Shown here piece by piece: positions 32,868 through 44,090 of a stretch of 64,000 nucleotides of DNA (positions are counted from its first letter, which is position 1; the number at the start of each line of letters is the position of its first letter). The stretch comes from Bursaphelenchus xylophilus (Eukaryota; Nematoda; Chromadorea; Rhabditida; Aphelenchoididae), in NCBI GenBank assembly GCA_904066235.2, contig CAJFCV020000005.1, forward strand, positions 12,147,501-12,211,500, written 5' to 3'. Both the position numbers and the translations under genes were made by a program. The notes beneath the pieces were generated by a model that worked only from the letters and a program-made list of their open reading frames with translations, made no database searches and had not been told where the DNA came from.

Positions 32868-34845
32868 GCACGTCAAAAAACTTCTTTCAGAAAATTGAAA
32901 AAAAGGAATCTCGGATTATTGTTTTTTGCGAAGTGCCACAGAATTATCGAGATAGAAAAATTATTGGAGGAATTTTTTTTCGCCCGCAAATGGACTTTTC
33001 GATGCCCGCAAATTTTCGCGGTTTGCGACCGCAAATTAAATCGAAATCTGCCCGCACTTTTTCTGCCCGCAAATTATAAAAATGTTGTAAAACGCCTGAA
33101 ACATGGTTGATTAGTGAAATATTTGTATAATAAATTTACATATGCAAAAGTGTATTTGACAAAAAATTTTTTGAGAAGTGTCTCAGACGCATGTTTTCTG
33201 AAATAAAATTCCAAATCACGGCATGATATCATGTTTTTGGACAAAGCTGATGAATATGGAGTCCAAACCAAGTTATTATGAAGGCTGAACAAAACTTTTT
33301 TTTGATTTAACGAACTTTTCGATGCCCGCAGATCGGAAATTCGGGTCCTCAGGCATTACCAATGTAAAAATCTTCATTTTTATCTTCCATAAGTCACATT
33401 ATGACACTTTTCACGACCAAAAATTTTTTTCAGTAGAAAAGTTCAAATTTAAATTTGCGGGCAAAAAAAGTTCCAAAAATTTTCGAATGCCCGCAAGTCG
33501 GAAAATCGGGTCCTCAGACGTTACGAATGTAAAAATCTTCATTGTTATCATTTTTTGTGTAATTTCAAGCTGCCACGAGACAACTGCTGCACATCTTCAG
33601 GCGGAAAATTTGAATTTTAGCTTTGCGGGCAAAAAAAGTTTGAAAACTTTTGGATGCCCGCAGATAAAAAAATGCTCCAAAATGTTTCGTGAGTCACCGT
33701 AATGAAAAAACCTTGGTTGCTATGTCAAGATTAGACGTTATGATCGTTCCGACGGCAATTGGGGCCGATTTGTTTGCAGGAAAACGGTTTCTTGGCAGAA
33801 AAAATATTTGCGGGCAAAAAAAGTTCCAAGAATTTTTGAATGCCCGCAAATCAAAAAAGGCTTCCAAATCAATTAAAACTTGTTGTATTGGGTAAAATTG
33901 GGTTAATAATGCTACTATGACAAGTTTTATGACCATTGACACCGATTCTTTGGTTGAAAAGTTCAAATTTAAATTTGCGGGCAAAAAAAGTTTGAAAACT
34001 TTTTTTGCCCGCAAAGCTAAAATTCAAATTTTCCACCTGAAGATGTGCAGCAGTTGTCTCGTGGCAGCTTGAAATTACACAAAAAATGATAACAATGAAG
34101 ATTTTTACATTCGTAACGTCTGAGGACCCGATTTTCCGACTTGCGGGCATTCGAAAATTTTTGGAACTTTTTTTGCCCGCAAATTTAAATTTGAACTTTT
34201 CTACTGAAAAAAATTTTTGGTCGTGAAAAGTGTCATAATGTGACTTATGGAAGATAAAAATGAAGATTTTTACATTGGTAATGCCTGAGGACCCGAATTT
34301 CCGATCTGCGGGCATCGAAAAGTTCGTTTAGACAAAAAAAGTTTTGTTCAGCCTTTGATAACAACTTGATTTGGACTCCATATTCATCAGCTTTGTCCAA
34401 AAACATGATACCATTTCGTGATTTGAAATTTTATCCCAAAAAACACGGATCAGAGACACTTCTCAAAAGCTTTTTTTGTCAAATGCATTTTTACATATGT
34501 AAATTTATTAATTACACCGTATTTATACAAATATTTGACTAATTATCCATATTCCAGGTGTTTCATAACCGTTTTATAATTTGCGGGCAGAAAAAGTGCG
34601 GGCAGATTTCGATTTAATTTGCGGTCGCGAACCGCGAAAATTTGCGGGCATCGAAAAGTCCATTTGCGGGCACCGAAAAGCACGTCCAAAATTATTTTTC
34701 TTTTTGAAAAAACATTTGTCTCGAAGAAAAACCTTTTTTCTCTGGGAAAGTTTTCTTTTGTGATTCGATAATTCAGCGACATTTCGTCAAAAATCAATGA
34801 TCCGAGATTCCTTGTTTTTCCCTTTTTCTTTGACGTGCATAGCCA
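32868..34845. repeat. 2-kb foldback with many TGCCCGCAAA motifs
   Basis: The left arm, about 32868-33660, is repeated in reverse at about 34000-34845. Examples are GGACTTTTCGATGCCCGCAA with its complement near 34640, and a block containing ACTGCTGCACATCTTCAGG with its complement near 34040. About twenty copies of TGCCCGCA/TGCGGGCA are spaced through both arms and the 330-bp centre. No transposase was seen. The arm frames are mirror images and not genes. Confidence 0.82.
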
Positions 34846-36409
34846 CAATCAAAGCAACGTGCACCTACTTTCGCAATGTGCTGTTCGTCGCGCAAGGCCG
34901 GTCGTCCGCATTGCGCAAAAAAAGGTCAATGCGTTTTATTGCCCGAGTAGGATTGGACTTTGCCGCACAAATTTTTTTGGAAATTACAATTTACTGTTAT
35001 GCGTCAGATGTGTTCGTGCAACAGCTAAATTCTTGCTTTAAAAAGACCGCATGTAGACAGAAAACGAAAAAAAATTCTCAGAGATGCAGGTACAGTTTAA
35101 TCTACGGGCATCACAAGGACTCAAAAACCAGACGACCAAAAAATTGATTCCTTAAAGTTTGATTGTCTCCTCAAGGCAGCATAAATTCAAATATTTTATT
35201 GACAAGCTCAAGGGCGAAGATAGCTCCGTCATCCCCAAAAATTTGCAAATATTTAACTTATTTTTTTCAAAACTCACTGGTCGCGCCATAAAGTCCTGAC
35301 ACATTTGCACACAGCGTTTTTGTTTTTGTGGCCTAGGCCCGACAGATCTGGAAAATTTAAAGAAAATTTCACACCATGCACTTCCCTTGTAAATATTTTT
35401 ACTTCATTAGATTGTCACGCGCAACACATACAATTTCTTAAACCGTACTTTTAAAATCAAGTAAAAATTCACGTTTTATTGCTCGTTGCGCCTCTAAAGA
35501 GCAATTTCAAAAAGCAGGAACATCCGCTTCACAGTCTGAATTACAGTATTTCATAATGGTGATCGGTTATTGGAAAGTACGAATTTCAGTATAAATATCA
35601 GCGCTCGCACTTGCAGGACCCAGTTTTTTGGGCCCAGTTTTTTGCCGTCTGCTTTAAACCAGTTGTTAAGGTGGAAGCAGCAAGAACGTTGATGCGCTAG
35701 ATATTATCTTGCTGCAATCTCGGTTGATCTTTTTTTTGAAAAGTCTAGTCGTTTCAGTCAAGAGGTTGAGCAGTTCGGTATTTTTGTAATTTTTATCTCG
35801 CTATAACGTTTTGTAAATGAATATGTAAGAACTAAAAGTACGGCTTTCCGAATGGGCAGTTTTTGGGTATGAAGTGACATCCCTCAATTATTTTAGCATA
35901 GAAAGGAAGTGCCCCAGGTGCAATGCTCAGATTTGGATGAAAATCGACAGAAATTAATGTCATACGTTTTTAAGACGTGTTCATGAATTGTAGCTCGCGC
36001 TCTGCAGGAACTACCCAGATTTTTAGGTCGGAATTTGACAAATATATAACATTTTTTGGAAAGTGTTGGCATGAAAATGTCATGCCACCGTAGAGCAATG
36101 TAAAAAAAATTCACAAAAAGAAATTTTTTCCAGCCAAAATTGTCAGCGATATGGCCAGAAAGCGCATTTCTTTCTTTTTTTGACCGCCTTCTGCACGGTA
36201 GCGGTGACAAACATCGTCGAATATCTGTACACGAAGGTAGACACAATAGAAAATAGGGTTTATTGGCAACAGACGAGAAACGATGCAACCGCATACGAGA
36301 AGCGAGGCATCGGCCTTTCAGAATGGGAGAAACTGATCTGACGAATATTTCATCCTTTGTTTCTATGCAAAGTCATGTGAAACATATGGCGGTTTCAGTG
36401 AAGTCGCCA
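34846..36409. other. Intergenic DNA with a repeat relic
   Basis: No gene recognised. Positions 35905-36190 hold a decayed CAGGGGAAGTACTCC-family copy (GGAAGTGCCCCAGGTGCAAT, TAGCTCGCGCTCTGCAGG). GTCGCGCCATAAAGTCCTGA at 35279-35298 matches the end of the element at 63143. Confidence 0.35.
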
Positions 36410-37060
36410 AGTGAGTTTAAAAACCGTTTTCATGGATTGACATGTTGATGGACAACTACCGGTTATGCCCGACGCGTCGCGACGTGTGTGTAAAATTTGA
36501 ATAATGTCTGAGCGTCGAACCTTTGAATCATGACGATGATTCAACCTTTATGTTTTTTAAAATCTGCACTTTGGCAAAACATCTCAATAATTTCTTACAT
36601 TATAGTTGGTTAGAAAGTTGTGATATCAAATCTGAGCTTTTTTTTGACAGAAACAGTTTTATAGCAGGAATTTTGGTCGATTTGGCAACATCAGCTCCCT
36701 GGAAAAGGCAACATATGTTAATGTTCTTTAATGCTATTGCTCTTATCCGCTTCCTACATTATTTGCCTCCTTGGGATCCTTTTAATGATCTGTCAAAACT
36801 TTTTTCCCGCCCGTCTGCTAATCCACTTACACTGACGCAAAAAACGTCGCTTCCAGGGGCTTTTCACGCGCTTTTGGGTCCATTTCCGAGTACGTTTTTG
36901 TTGCGATTATGTTGCGAACATCCCCCTCATCAATTATTAACTCTGTGTTTTTTGGCCACAGTAGCTTTGGGGTAATTAAGTGCCGACTTTTCCGGCTCTC
37001 CGACTTGACGATTTATGCTTTACGGCCAGATCCTTTTACGGGCGGTACGAAATTGCGAGA
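36410..37060 (+). pseudogene. Decayed chemoreceptor copy
   Basis: Three pieces lie in the order expected of the gene family. Near 36425-36470, CGTTTTCATGGATTGACATG and ATGGACAACTACC match the start of exon 2 (VFM..MDNY in gene 4). Near 36700-36785 the frame gives KRQHMLMFFNAIALIRFLHY then PPWDPF, parallel to TKKQMFVFFCVSLSFATMHG and SPWTF. From 36855 an acceptor-like TTCCAG is followed by an exon-4-like stretch ending IMLRTSPSSIINSV (compare SMHTPPLVNS) and RPDPFTGG (compare AHPFTAEK). Stops, frame changes and missing TM blocks make it non-functional. The TM4 match is fair and the others are short, so this is a moderate call. Confidence 0.5.
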
Positions 37061-37550
37061 CATGCAAGCTCGTGTGTCTCTTTGTTATTGCTGTTGATTT
37101 CTAATCATTCAAAAAATGTTGTAAACAGTTTTTTTCTGATTTACGATTCACCACATATACGGTTGATATAACAAGCACGAACAATATATTATAGTTATAA
37201 TTGTTGCGCAAGTTGTAGAGGAATTCTCTTCCGTGTTGGTTCGTTGTAGTTTTATTACGTGTAGTAAATAATCTCTTGTATACTCCGTTTTCAAAGGGCA
37301 CCGCAAGAGAAAGTTTATTCAGCTGCATTGATATACATAGAAATATATTTATTGACAAAGTGACGACCGCCGCTGCGGGAAAATACAGACAGAATAATAC
37401 ACGTTGATTGCTTGCAAGATTCCCATTCCTTTTATACCAACTTGTCGGTCATTCCGTGGGATTATGGAAATTCGAACGCGAAGCCGTGAAACCGAGAAAC
37501 TTCTTGCTCGGAACAGCAGATGAACACAGTACCACTTGCGGCGGGTCCAC
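37061..37550. other. AT-rich intergenic DNA
   Basis: Nothing recognised beyond short overlapping frames on both strands. Confidence 0.3.
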
Positions 37551-37921
37551 ACTTGCGGGCAACCACTTTGAGACAGCTTGAAAAACCACGGAGATTCTGC
37601 GGGCATGCTTTGAAATCACCCAACATTTGCTTACAGCTGGAAACTCAAACGATGAACTTGGCAACTAGATGTTGCGGATTAAGTTTCCGGACGTATAAGT
37701 GGCTTGAATGGTCACCAGAAGCCTATCCAAGCATTTTTACCATGTTTTGAAAACAACTCCCATAACTTTCAAAGCCGTAGATGAATTTAGCAGATTTGTG
37801 GCCTTGTCAGTGCCGGGGAGTTGTCATTGTAAAATTTCTATCGTACTGCGTAGATTACGAGAGAGAAATCAAAATTCTAATCAAAAAATGTCGGTTGCCC
37901 GCAAAGTGGTTGCCTGCAAGT
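37551..37921. mobile_element. TIR element, ACTTGCGGGCAACCACTTT ends
   Basis: ACTTGCGGGCAACCACTTT at 37551-37569 is inverted as AAAGTGGTTGCCTGCAAGT at 37903-37921. Internally TCTGCGGGCATGC echoes the motif of the 32868 foldback. The same end is seen at 3949. No coding capacity. Confidence 0.6.
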
Positions 37922-38194
37922 GTCGCGACGCCCCACTTGCAAAATCTACATTTAGCGCGTACTAAGTATTCTAGGTCAAGTTTGCATAGTCTGTGCTTTC
38001 CAAAAAGCCCCTAAAATGTTGAAAAAGCCTTCCGCCAGGAAGCTCAAAACAACGAGCCACCCAAGTGTTTGAAAAGTAATCTAACGAGCCGTGTGACGGA
38101 AGGGTAATCAGGACCTGGAGGTTAATTATTATTGTGCATAATTAGCCGTTGTTAATTTGGCTTCTCAGTTCATAACGCTACGGAATTTTTACCA

Positions 38195-38341
38195 CTCTAT
38201 CGGAAAAATTATGAGCGCAATGTCGCATCGAAAACCGTATTGCTGCCGAAAAAATGGATTGCGTCACTGCAAAAACAAATTGCTCGTCAGTTCTGATCTT
38301 CGCAAGACATTGCCCTTATTACTTTCCCGGCAGACAGGTCT
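38195..38341. mobile_element. MITE, Tatcag family, decayed A core
   Basis: Left CTATCGGAAAAATTATGAGC, right TTACTTTCCCGGCAGACAG. The core has GCTGCCGAAAAAATGGATTG. Confidence 0.65.
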
Positions 38342-38561
38342 CACGTCCCTCTCTATAACTTTTGTTTTTTTGGTCCACATAAATACGCATACAAAGACGT
38401 TCATTTTGTGTATACTGTGAGTATTTATTTTAATAAAGTGCATCACAATGCAAAAAAAAGTCTACGCACTTTATGGAAAGAGTAGTATTCTCAAATGTTC
38501 ACACAACACTCCGCACTGTACATTTTTCTGCGATTGCCGAGGTGATTTCCCGTTTTTGCAG

Positions 38562-38760
38562 TACTAGTCCGTTCGTAAAGTCGCTGGAATGTTTTCGGCG
38601 ACATGCACTCCGCGAAACCGAAAGTTCAGTTTGCACTGTGCAATTTTTAGCTTTTTGCACAGTGCAATAGGCTTTTTCGGGCTGTCGCCCGCACCCTGAG
38701 TTTTTTTGCACGGTGCACGTCGCCGAAATCATTCCAGCGACTTTACGAACGGACTAGTAG
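38562..38760. mobile_element. MITE, TAGTCCGT family (best copy)
   Basis: TACTAGTCCGTTCGTAAAGT and its near-exact reverse ACTTTACGAACGGACTAGTA. Second-tier inverted units are CGGCGACATGCACTC and TGCACTGTGCAA. About 200 bp, non-coding. Confidence 0.8.
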
Positions 38761-38805
38761 CGATCGGATTTTTCGCGCAATAACCCGGTTTTTTTTGGGG
38801 GCGTT

Positions 38806-39031
38806 GCACGTCAAACCGAGATAAGCTGAAACAGTTCGGTGAGTAGATAGGCAATTTGCCAAAAAAAGACGCGAAAAACGTTTTGTTGGAGGAAAAATGG
38901 GGAATCTTTGGGGCGAGAGAGTACGTTTTTTCGTGTCTTTTTTCTTTCTTTCTCTGCGAAATCAAGACGAAGTGTAAAAAACCGATAGCGAAGGATCTAT
39001 TCCGGTCACCGGACTCCTCAGTTTGACGTGC
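38806..39031. mobile_element. MITE, GCACGTCAAACTGAG family
   Basis: Full copy. Left GCACGTCAAACCGAGATAAG, right ACTCCTCAGTTTGACGTGC. Confidence 0.8.
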
Positions 39032-39068
39032 GTTGTCCTTTGCGCGTTATTCTGCCTTCTTCCCAACA

Positions 39069-39320
39069 CACAGTGGGGGACTTGATCCAGTGGCGAAAAA
39101 CGTTCCAGTTTGCATTTGAGAAGTATCAAAAATGTGGCAAAATGCTTCCCTCTCCAAGTGAAAAAAACTCCGATTTCAAAAGCGCGCCCGCTCTTTTCGA
39201 GGGCGCGCCCTTCAAAAACAAGTTTTCTTCGCTTGGAGAGGGAAGCATTTTGCCACATTTTTGATACTTCCCAGATGCAAAATGGTACGTGTTTTGTCAC
39301 TGGATCAGGTCGCCCACTGT
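39069..39320. mobile_element. MITE, TACAGTG family
   Basis: Ends ACAGTGGGGGACTTGATCCA and TGGATCAGGTCGCCCACTGTA. The central inverted GCGCGCCCGCTCTTTTCGAG is followed by GGGCGCGCCC. Confidence 0.82.
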
Positions 39321-40056
39321 ATTACTATTCTAAAATTTCTGAAGAATTGAAGTCCTTACAATAATTGTTTCTATCTTCCTGCTTATGAAAGCAAAGAATT
39401 TTCGCTTGCTACGTAGTGCTGACTTAATAATCGTTTAAAATATTAATGAATTCTTCCAATCCATTGTGCAAAAGAGCCCAAAAATTCTCCGTACAGTATT
39501 ACAACTACCGTGAACTTTATGCAACTCACGGAAGATAAATCTCGCCAAATTTTTCCTAGGGCCAATTGTCCCTTGATCCTAGCTCCGCCTCAAGTCTTGT
39601 TTCGCCCACATTTCTTCTACTGTAAAACCTTTTCGACACGTTTTTACCGCTCTATAAGCACCATTACTCAGAAAGCCACAAAAGACTTTACACTGGGCGA
39701 ATTCCAAGATGACTTGTCGCAACACCTTTCGCCCCGCAGGCCGAATTGGTTTACATCCCGAATGGGGCACGAAATGTCGCTGCAAGGGTAATGCTCGTGA
39801 TGGGGACATTTGGGCTGGGCTTCCATACAGCTCGCTGCGAATTGCCCCGTATAAAAAGGGCCACGCCGCGGAAAGTGCAACATAAAGGATTTTAAATGGT
39901 GCCGTGCGTGTTGCGAGCTGTTTCAGTCCTCCGTCTTTTGTGCTTTTTGTTTTAGAAAAATCACTGTAAGAGGCGCAGGGTACTGTAGGCGGACGGTGCG
40001 GTCTGGATGCCCACTAGACATTTTCACGTATCAGTCAAATAGTACATTTTGTAAAT
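39321..40056. other. Intergenic DNA, no gene recognised
   Basis: A 93-codon frame at 39510-39791 and opposite-strand frames have no recognisable domain or splice sites. Slightly higher GC near 39690-39880. Confidence 0.3.
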
Positions 40057-40302
40057 GAGTCGGCGCAAAAAGTATTTGGAATTTTGGACAGTGCGGTTTT
40101 TTCACATTTTTGGTCGGATTCCGAACAAAATGATTAGTCGCTGCGAAACATGGAAAGGCAAAGACAAGCAAGATGCACTGTGCGAAAGGTGTTTTCGGGT
40201 CAAATGCACTGTGCAATCCACTTTTTTCGCTATTTTCGAAGCGACACACCAAAACGAGCAAATCTGCACGGTACATAATTCCAAATACTTTTTGCGCCGA
40301 CT
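40057..40302. mobile_element. MITE, AGTCGGCGCAAAAAG family
   Basis: AGTCGGCGCAAAAAGTATTT and the reverse of AAATACTTTTTGCGCCGACT. The interior has two TGCACTGTGC units in opposite surroundings. Its right TA is the left TA of the next MITE. Confidence 0.75.
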
Positions 40303-40467
40303 ATATCAGTCTGTCGGGAAAATAACGGCGGATTGTCGCGCCTCGAAATCGCCCATCATCGCTTTGCGACGGCTGCCGAAGCCGTCAGAGTTAAAGATTT
40401 GGCGCGCGATAGCGGTGAGGCGGGGAATTTTGCTGCGACGACCCGCCGTTATTTTCCCGACAATCGA
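40302..40467. mobile_element. MITE, Tatcag family, B core
   Basis: TATCAGTCTGTCGGGAAAAT at the left, GCCGTTATTTTCCCGACAAT at the right. The B core (GTCGCGCCTCGAAATCGCCC ... CTTTGCGACGGCTGCCGAAG) is strongly GC-rich. Confidence 0.77.
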
Positions 40468-40485
40468 AGATCGTATCATTGCCAA

Positions 40486-40574
40486 AAAATAAATAGTGTT
40501 GCGACAAATAAAAATTGCTTTTCACTTCAGCAACACAACAAAATCGTGCTCATCATTTTCCCGACAGACTGATA
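40486..40574. mobile_element. Truncated Tatcag MITE, A core (right half)
   Basis: Contains TTGCTTTTCACTTCAGCAAC and the right end TCATTTTCCCGACAGACTGA. The left end is absent. Confidence 0.65.
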
Positions 40575-41279
40575 TTTTAATGCCTAAAAGACATCTCCCC
40601 ATTTTCTGTTTTTTGCCTTTTTATTATTGCTTGAGCATTTTGAAATTTTGTAAACGAAATCGACTACTATTTGTCGACCACTCCGCTCTCGAATTAGAGA
40701 GGCTTCATATAGGTAGACCAGAAAAAAACGTATAGTACAACTGCATTCAGAAAGGAGATATCAAGGCGCTAAGTGTGAGAAATAAAAATTCTTTTCAATT
40801 ACTTCTTCCCAACATTTCCGTGACTGCTGAAAAAATGTTTTTGAAAACATGCCATCGGTTTTCCACAGTAATTTTGAAACCGTTTCCGGTTTTTCCTTTA
40901 AAGGCTCGCTGTGTTTCTGGGAAGCCCGCATATCATAGATAATTAAAATACCCTGCAAACGGCGTGATTTGCATTTCGGAGGGCTCTTAATTACCAGAAA
41001 TTGTATAACGCAATTCTTTAAAGCTTTCACGGGTTCCAGTCAGCGGCACGCATCTGTCGAAACATGCAACATGCACATTGTAACTTTGTGGGAATTTTAA
41101 GGCGGAGATTTTTACATTTTTTGTGTCTTGTAGGTGATGGAATGTTGTAGTATTGGTCGGGCGTGTAGTTTAGCTACTGTAAAACGGTTGCCTTAATTTT
41201 ACTTATTTTTATCAGACGCGACTGCTTTATAGTATAATATTACATCCGTCAAGTGAATAATTACTGTGCCATATTTCAG
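40575..41279. other. Upstream region of chemoreceptor gene 5
   Basis: No feature recognised in most of it. The last bases, ATATTTCAG (ending 41279), form an acceptor directly abutting the start codon, a likely spliced-leader trans-splice site. Confidence 0.4.
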
Positions 41280-42587
41280 ATGGAGCTAACGCGAACGACT
41301 GTTCACTCATTCCTTGACTTTTGGACCGGTCTCCTTGGTATCATCGCTTGCACTTTGGTTATCTTCCTCTCTATCACTCGGGTAAAGAACCGCGCGCTTC
41401 AAGTGTACTCGATCATGATGGTCACTACGGCTTCTGTGGAGCTAGCGCAAGCGATAACAACCGTAGCTACTTTTACAGTAGGTTTTAAAAGTTGAAGCAC
41501 ACGCTCTTGATCCCACCTCTGCTTTCATCAACCCTCCTAATCTCTTTGTTTTAGACGGGCTGTTTCGGAAACAAGATCGTATTCATGCTGGTGGACAATC
41601 CCTGGTACCCCAAACAGCAATCCATGACATACTTCGCAGTCGGGCTGCAGCTATTCCTTATGTTCTTGAGCGTTTCCATGCTCCCGCTGCAGTTTGTCTA
41701 CCGATACGGGGTTATGCGAGGGAAGCCGTTTACAAAAGTTCAGCTGCTTGGAATGTTCTTCATCTCCGTCTGCTTTGCCGGCCTTCATGGTGGCCTAACA
41801 CCGTTCACATTCTTACCCGCCAGCCCGAAATACGATATAGCGTTAAGAGAGGCATTGGACGCCCCGCCGGATCAGCCACTGCCAGGGTACTTGGTTGGTG
41901 ATGTGGTAAGTAATTGCCGTAACCTTTTCTGTCGTAAAATTCTTCGTTTACTCATACCTGCAAAAAATTGAACCTTTGTATAGGTGAGCTTACAACGCCA
42001 TCTTTCTATACGTCGAAAATTGTAATACACATAATGTTTCAAGCGATCATACAACCTTTCGTGTTATACCGACTGTTTTTTACTTTTTAATCATTACAAA
42101 TTTTTTCAGCACGAATTCAACGTCATGGCGGCTCATTTTGGAAATGTTTTAGTAATCATGGCGAGCAGCTATGCTGTCATCATAATTATGATTATTTTGT
42201 CGAAGAATACGGTAACGTTGAAGTCGACTGATTCCGTGTCCAAGCAAACACAGGCTGTCCAACGACAGGTCACCCAGATTATCTATCTTCAAGTGAGTTT
42301 TAGGCAGGCCATCTTTTTTCTAACTCTCCTTGCTTAAGTTCAACAACCTTTTCAAACATTTCCAGGCCCTGTACCCGGTGATCTTTGTTTGCCTCCCTTG
42401 CCTACTATTCCCCATCTATGCCGTCCAAGGGAAAGCGGCGCCCTACGTCGCCGAATGGGCCGTCTACTCCATGCATACGCCGCCATTAATCAACTCCTTG
42501 GCCGTCATCATGTGTGTGCCAAGCTATCGGCATTTCGTATCGAAACCGTTCCGTTCCGAGAAAGTTGTCTCCACTTCCAATTCTTAA
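41280..42587 (+). CDS. Str-superfamily chemoreceptor GPCR, gene 5 (4 exons, 317 aa)
   Basis: Last intact receptor of the array and the most compact. Exons are 41280-41477, 41555-41905, 42110-42292 and 42366-42587; all junctions are phase 0 and stop TAA is 42585-42587. TM1 and TM2 read LLGIIACTLVIFLSITR and YSIMMVTTASVEL; the Asp found in TM2 of genes 1-4 (VD) is Glu here. Exon 2 has VDNPWYPKQQSMTY, FVYRYGVMRGKPF and HGGLTPFTFLP. Exon 3 has AVQRQVTQIIYLQ. Exon 4 has CLPCLLFPIYAVQGK, MHTPPLINS, CVPSYR and a short Ser-rich end. Its introns carry no MITE, unlike its sisters. By length and tail it pairs with gene 4 rather than genes 1-3. The start abuts an acceptor. AATAAA at 42812 may be the polyadenylation signal. 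Confidence 0.92.
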
Positions 42588-42915
42588 ATCTAAACTTTTA
42601 TCCAAGACAATACTATTTTAACTGCGCTTTCATCATTTTTATTGCACAATGTCAAAAAATATTTGGTTAGAGTATGTCAGTAATTGTAGAATTTTGTCTT
42701 ACTGGAACGCAAATATCACTTCACTCCGTGTGAAGCACAAATAATCATATTAAGTATTGTATGTAAATAACGAGTCTTCTGTCATTCCAAACTTCTAACA
42801 AATATATCAGCAATAAATTGTAATTATAAGCGATTTCGGTTTATTTCAACGTCTGGCGTTATCGGTACAGCACGATAAATTGAAAAAAATAATCTTGTGG
42901 GAGATCCCGATGAGG
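42588..42915. other. 3' region of chemoreceptor gene 5
   Basis: AT-rich, with AATAAA at 42812-42817. Nothing else seen. Confidence 0.4.
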
Positions 42916-43058
42916 ATCAGTCTGTCGGAAAAATAAGGGTGGGCCGTCGCGCCTTGGAATCGCCCATCATCTCTTTCTAACCGCAGTTGGAGATTTTGTG
43001 CTACACCCTTTTTTTCGACGAGGCAAAAAATTTTCTATATTTTCCCGACAGACCGATA
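42916..43058. mobile_element. MITE, Tatcag family, B core
   Basis: ATCAGTCTGTCGGAAAAATA at the left, TATTTTCCCGACAGACCGAT at the right. The B core has GGGCCGTCGCGCCTTGGAAT. Confidence 0.75.
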
Positions 43059-43264
43059 CTTATGGCAAGAAAAGAAGTCATTCTACCACCTAGAATCCTT
43101 GTGTCAAAGGGTCTTAGCGGCCTCAGTTTGCATTTTAAAACATTGTGATTTCACACAAAAAAATAATGTCAATAAAAATACATATCCCAGAAACGAAGTC
43201 TCTTCATCGCCTCCGCCGTATGTTATAGCCTCCGACTTTCATTCATGTTCCTTGAAAGACCCTG

Positions 43265-43526
43265 TACAGTGAAGGACCCGATCCAGTGGCAGAAAACGTA
43301 CCATTTTGCATCCGGGAAGCATCAAAAATGCGGCAAAATACTTCCCTCTCCAAGTGAAAAAACTTCGTTTTGAAGGGCGCGCCATTTCGCTCTCAAAAAG
43401 AGCGGCCGCGCTTTTGAAATCGGAGTTTTTTTTCACTTGGAGAGGGAGGCATTTTGCCACATGTTTAATGCTTCCCGAAAGCAAAATGGTACATTTTTTG
43501 TCACTGGATTAGGTCCCCCCATTGTA
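43265..43526. mobile_element. MITE, TACAGTG family
   Basis: TACAGTGAAGGACCCGATCC and GGATTAGGTCCCCCCATTGTA. The long arms (CGGGAAGCATCAAAAATGCG with complement) and central GCGCGCCATTTCGCTCTC are typical of the family. Confidence 0.8.
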
Positions 43527-43827
43527 TTTATCGAATCTTTGGCCAAAGTTGCATACAGTAATAAGAGGACATTGATATTTTATTTTGAATTGTGAAGGCG
43601 AAATGGAACACTGTTCCAGAAATATCGACATTAAACAAAATGTTGCACGACATGCACTTTAAAGAAAGACTGTTTAATTTTGTTGTACAACTAGATTCGG
43701 GATACAAAACACAGACTCCCAAGAGTTCCGTGAAAAACGACGTATTATACGTATTTATAATAGTGGTTGCGTTCTGATTACAAAGTGCCGTTTCCGGGTT
43801 TCTCGATTGACGGAAGGAGTTTGTGTT
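43527..43827. other. Intergenic DNA
   Basis: Frames on both strands at 43528-43777 show no domain. Nothing recognised. Confidence 0.3.
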
Positions 43828-43906
43828 TTAGCGGACGAGCGGCTTGATCGGCACGTTCTGAAAGTAGGAGAAATCCTTCGTCAAATCTTTTTGAATCTCA
43901 AGCAGG
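43828..43906 (-). pseudogene. Possible orphan 3' exon
   Basis: On the - strand the frame LEIQKDLTKDFSYFQNVPIK, then PLVR and a TAA stop (43828-43830), has strong protein-like composition. Upstream it runs straight into the small TIR element at 43903, so the rest of the gene is missing or displaced. The family is not recognised. It could be a chance frame. Confidence 0.3.
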
Positions 43907-44022
43907 GCCGTAGCGTACCAACAATTCTGAGGAAATTGCCTTGGTCCCCTTCACCTTCGACCTTGGCCTGAAAGGGAGGTACCACCCCCTGACCCTTGCC
44001 CCACCTAGCTACGGCCCTGATC
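43903..44022. mobile_element. Small TIR element, CAGGGCCGTAGC ends
   Basis: CAGGGCCGTAGCGTACCA and the reverse of TAGCTACGGCCCTG. The interior has GGTACCACCCCCTGACCC and an inverted GGTCCCCTTCACC. About 120 bp. Only one copy was found in the window. Confidence 0.6.
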
Positions 44023-44090
44023 TAGAGTTTTACGACTTGATTAAGTTTTACGACTTGAAACGAGTGTCCACGTTTATTGAAAGATGTCAC

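Noticed and set aside
33322..34315. Two long related frames (126 and 148 codons) on opposite strands beginning MPADRKFGSSG
   Set aside because: They are the two arms of the 2-kb foldback read in mirror image. There is no domain, and the same DNA explains both.
32868..34845. CRISPR-like array because of repeated TGCCCGCA words
   Set aside because: The words are short, occur in both orientations at irregular spacing, and lie in a eukaryotic foldback element.
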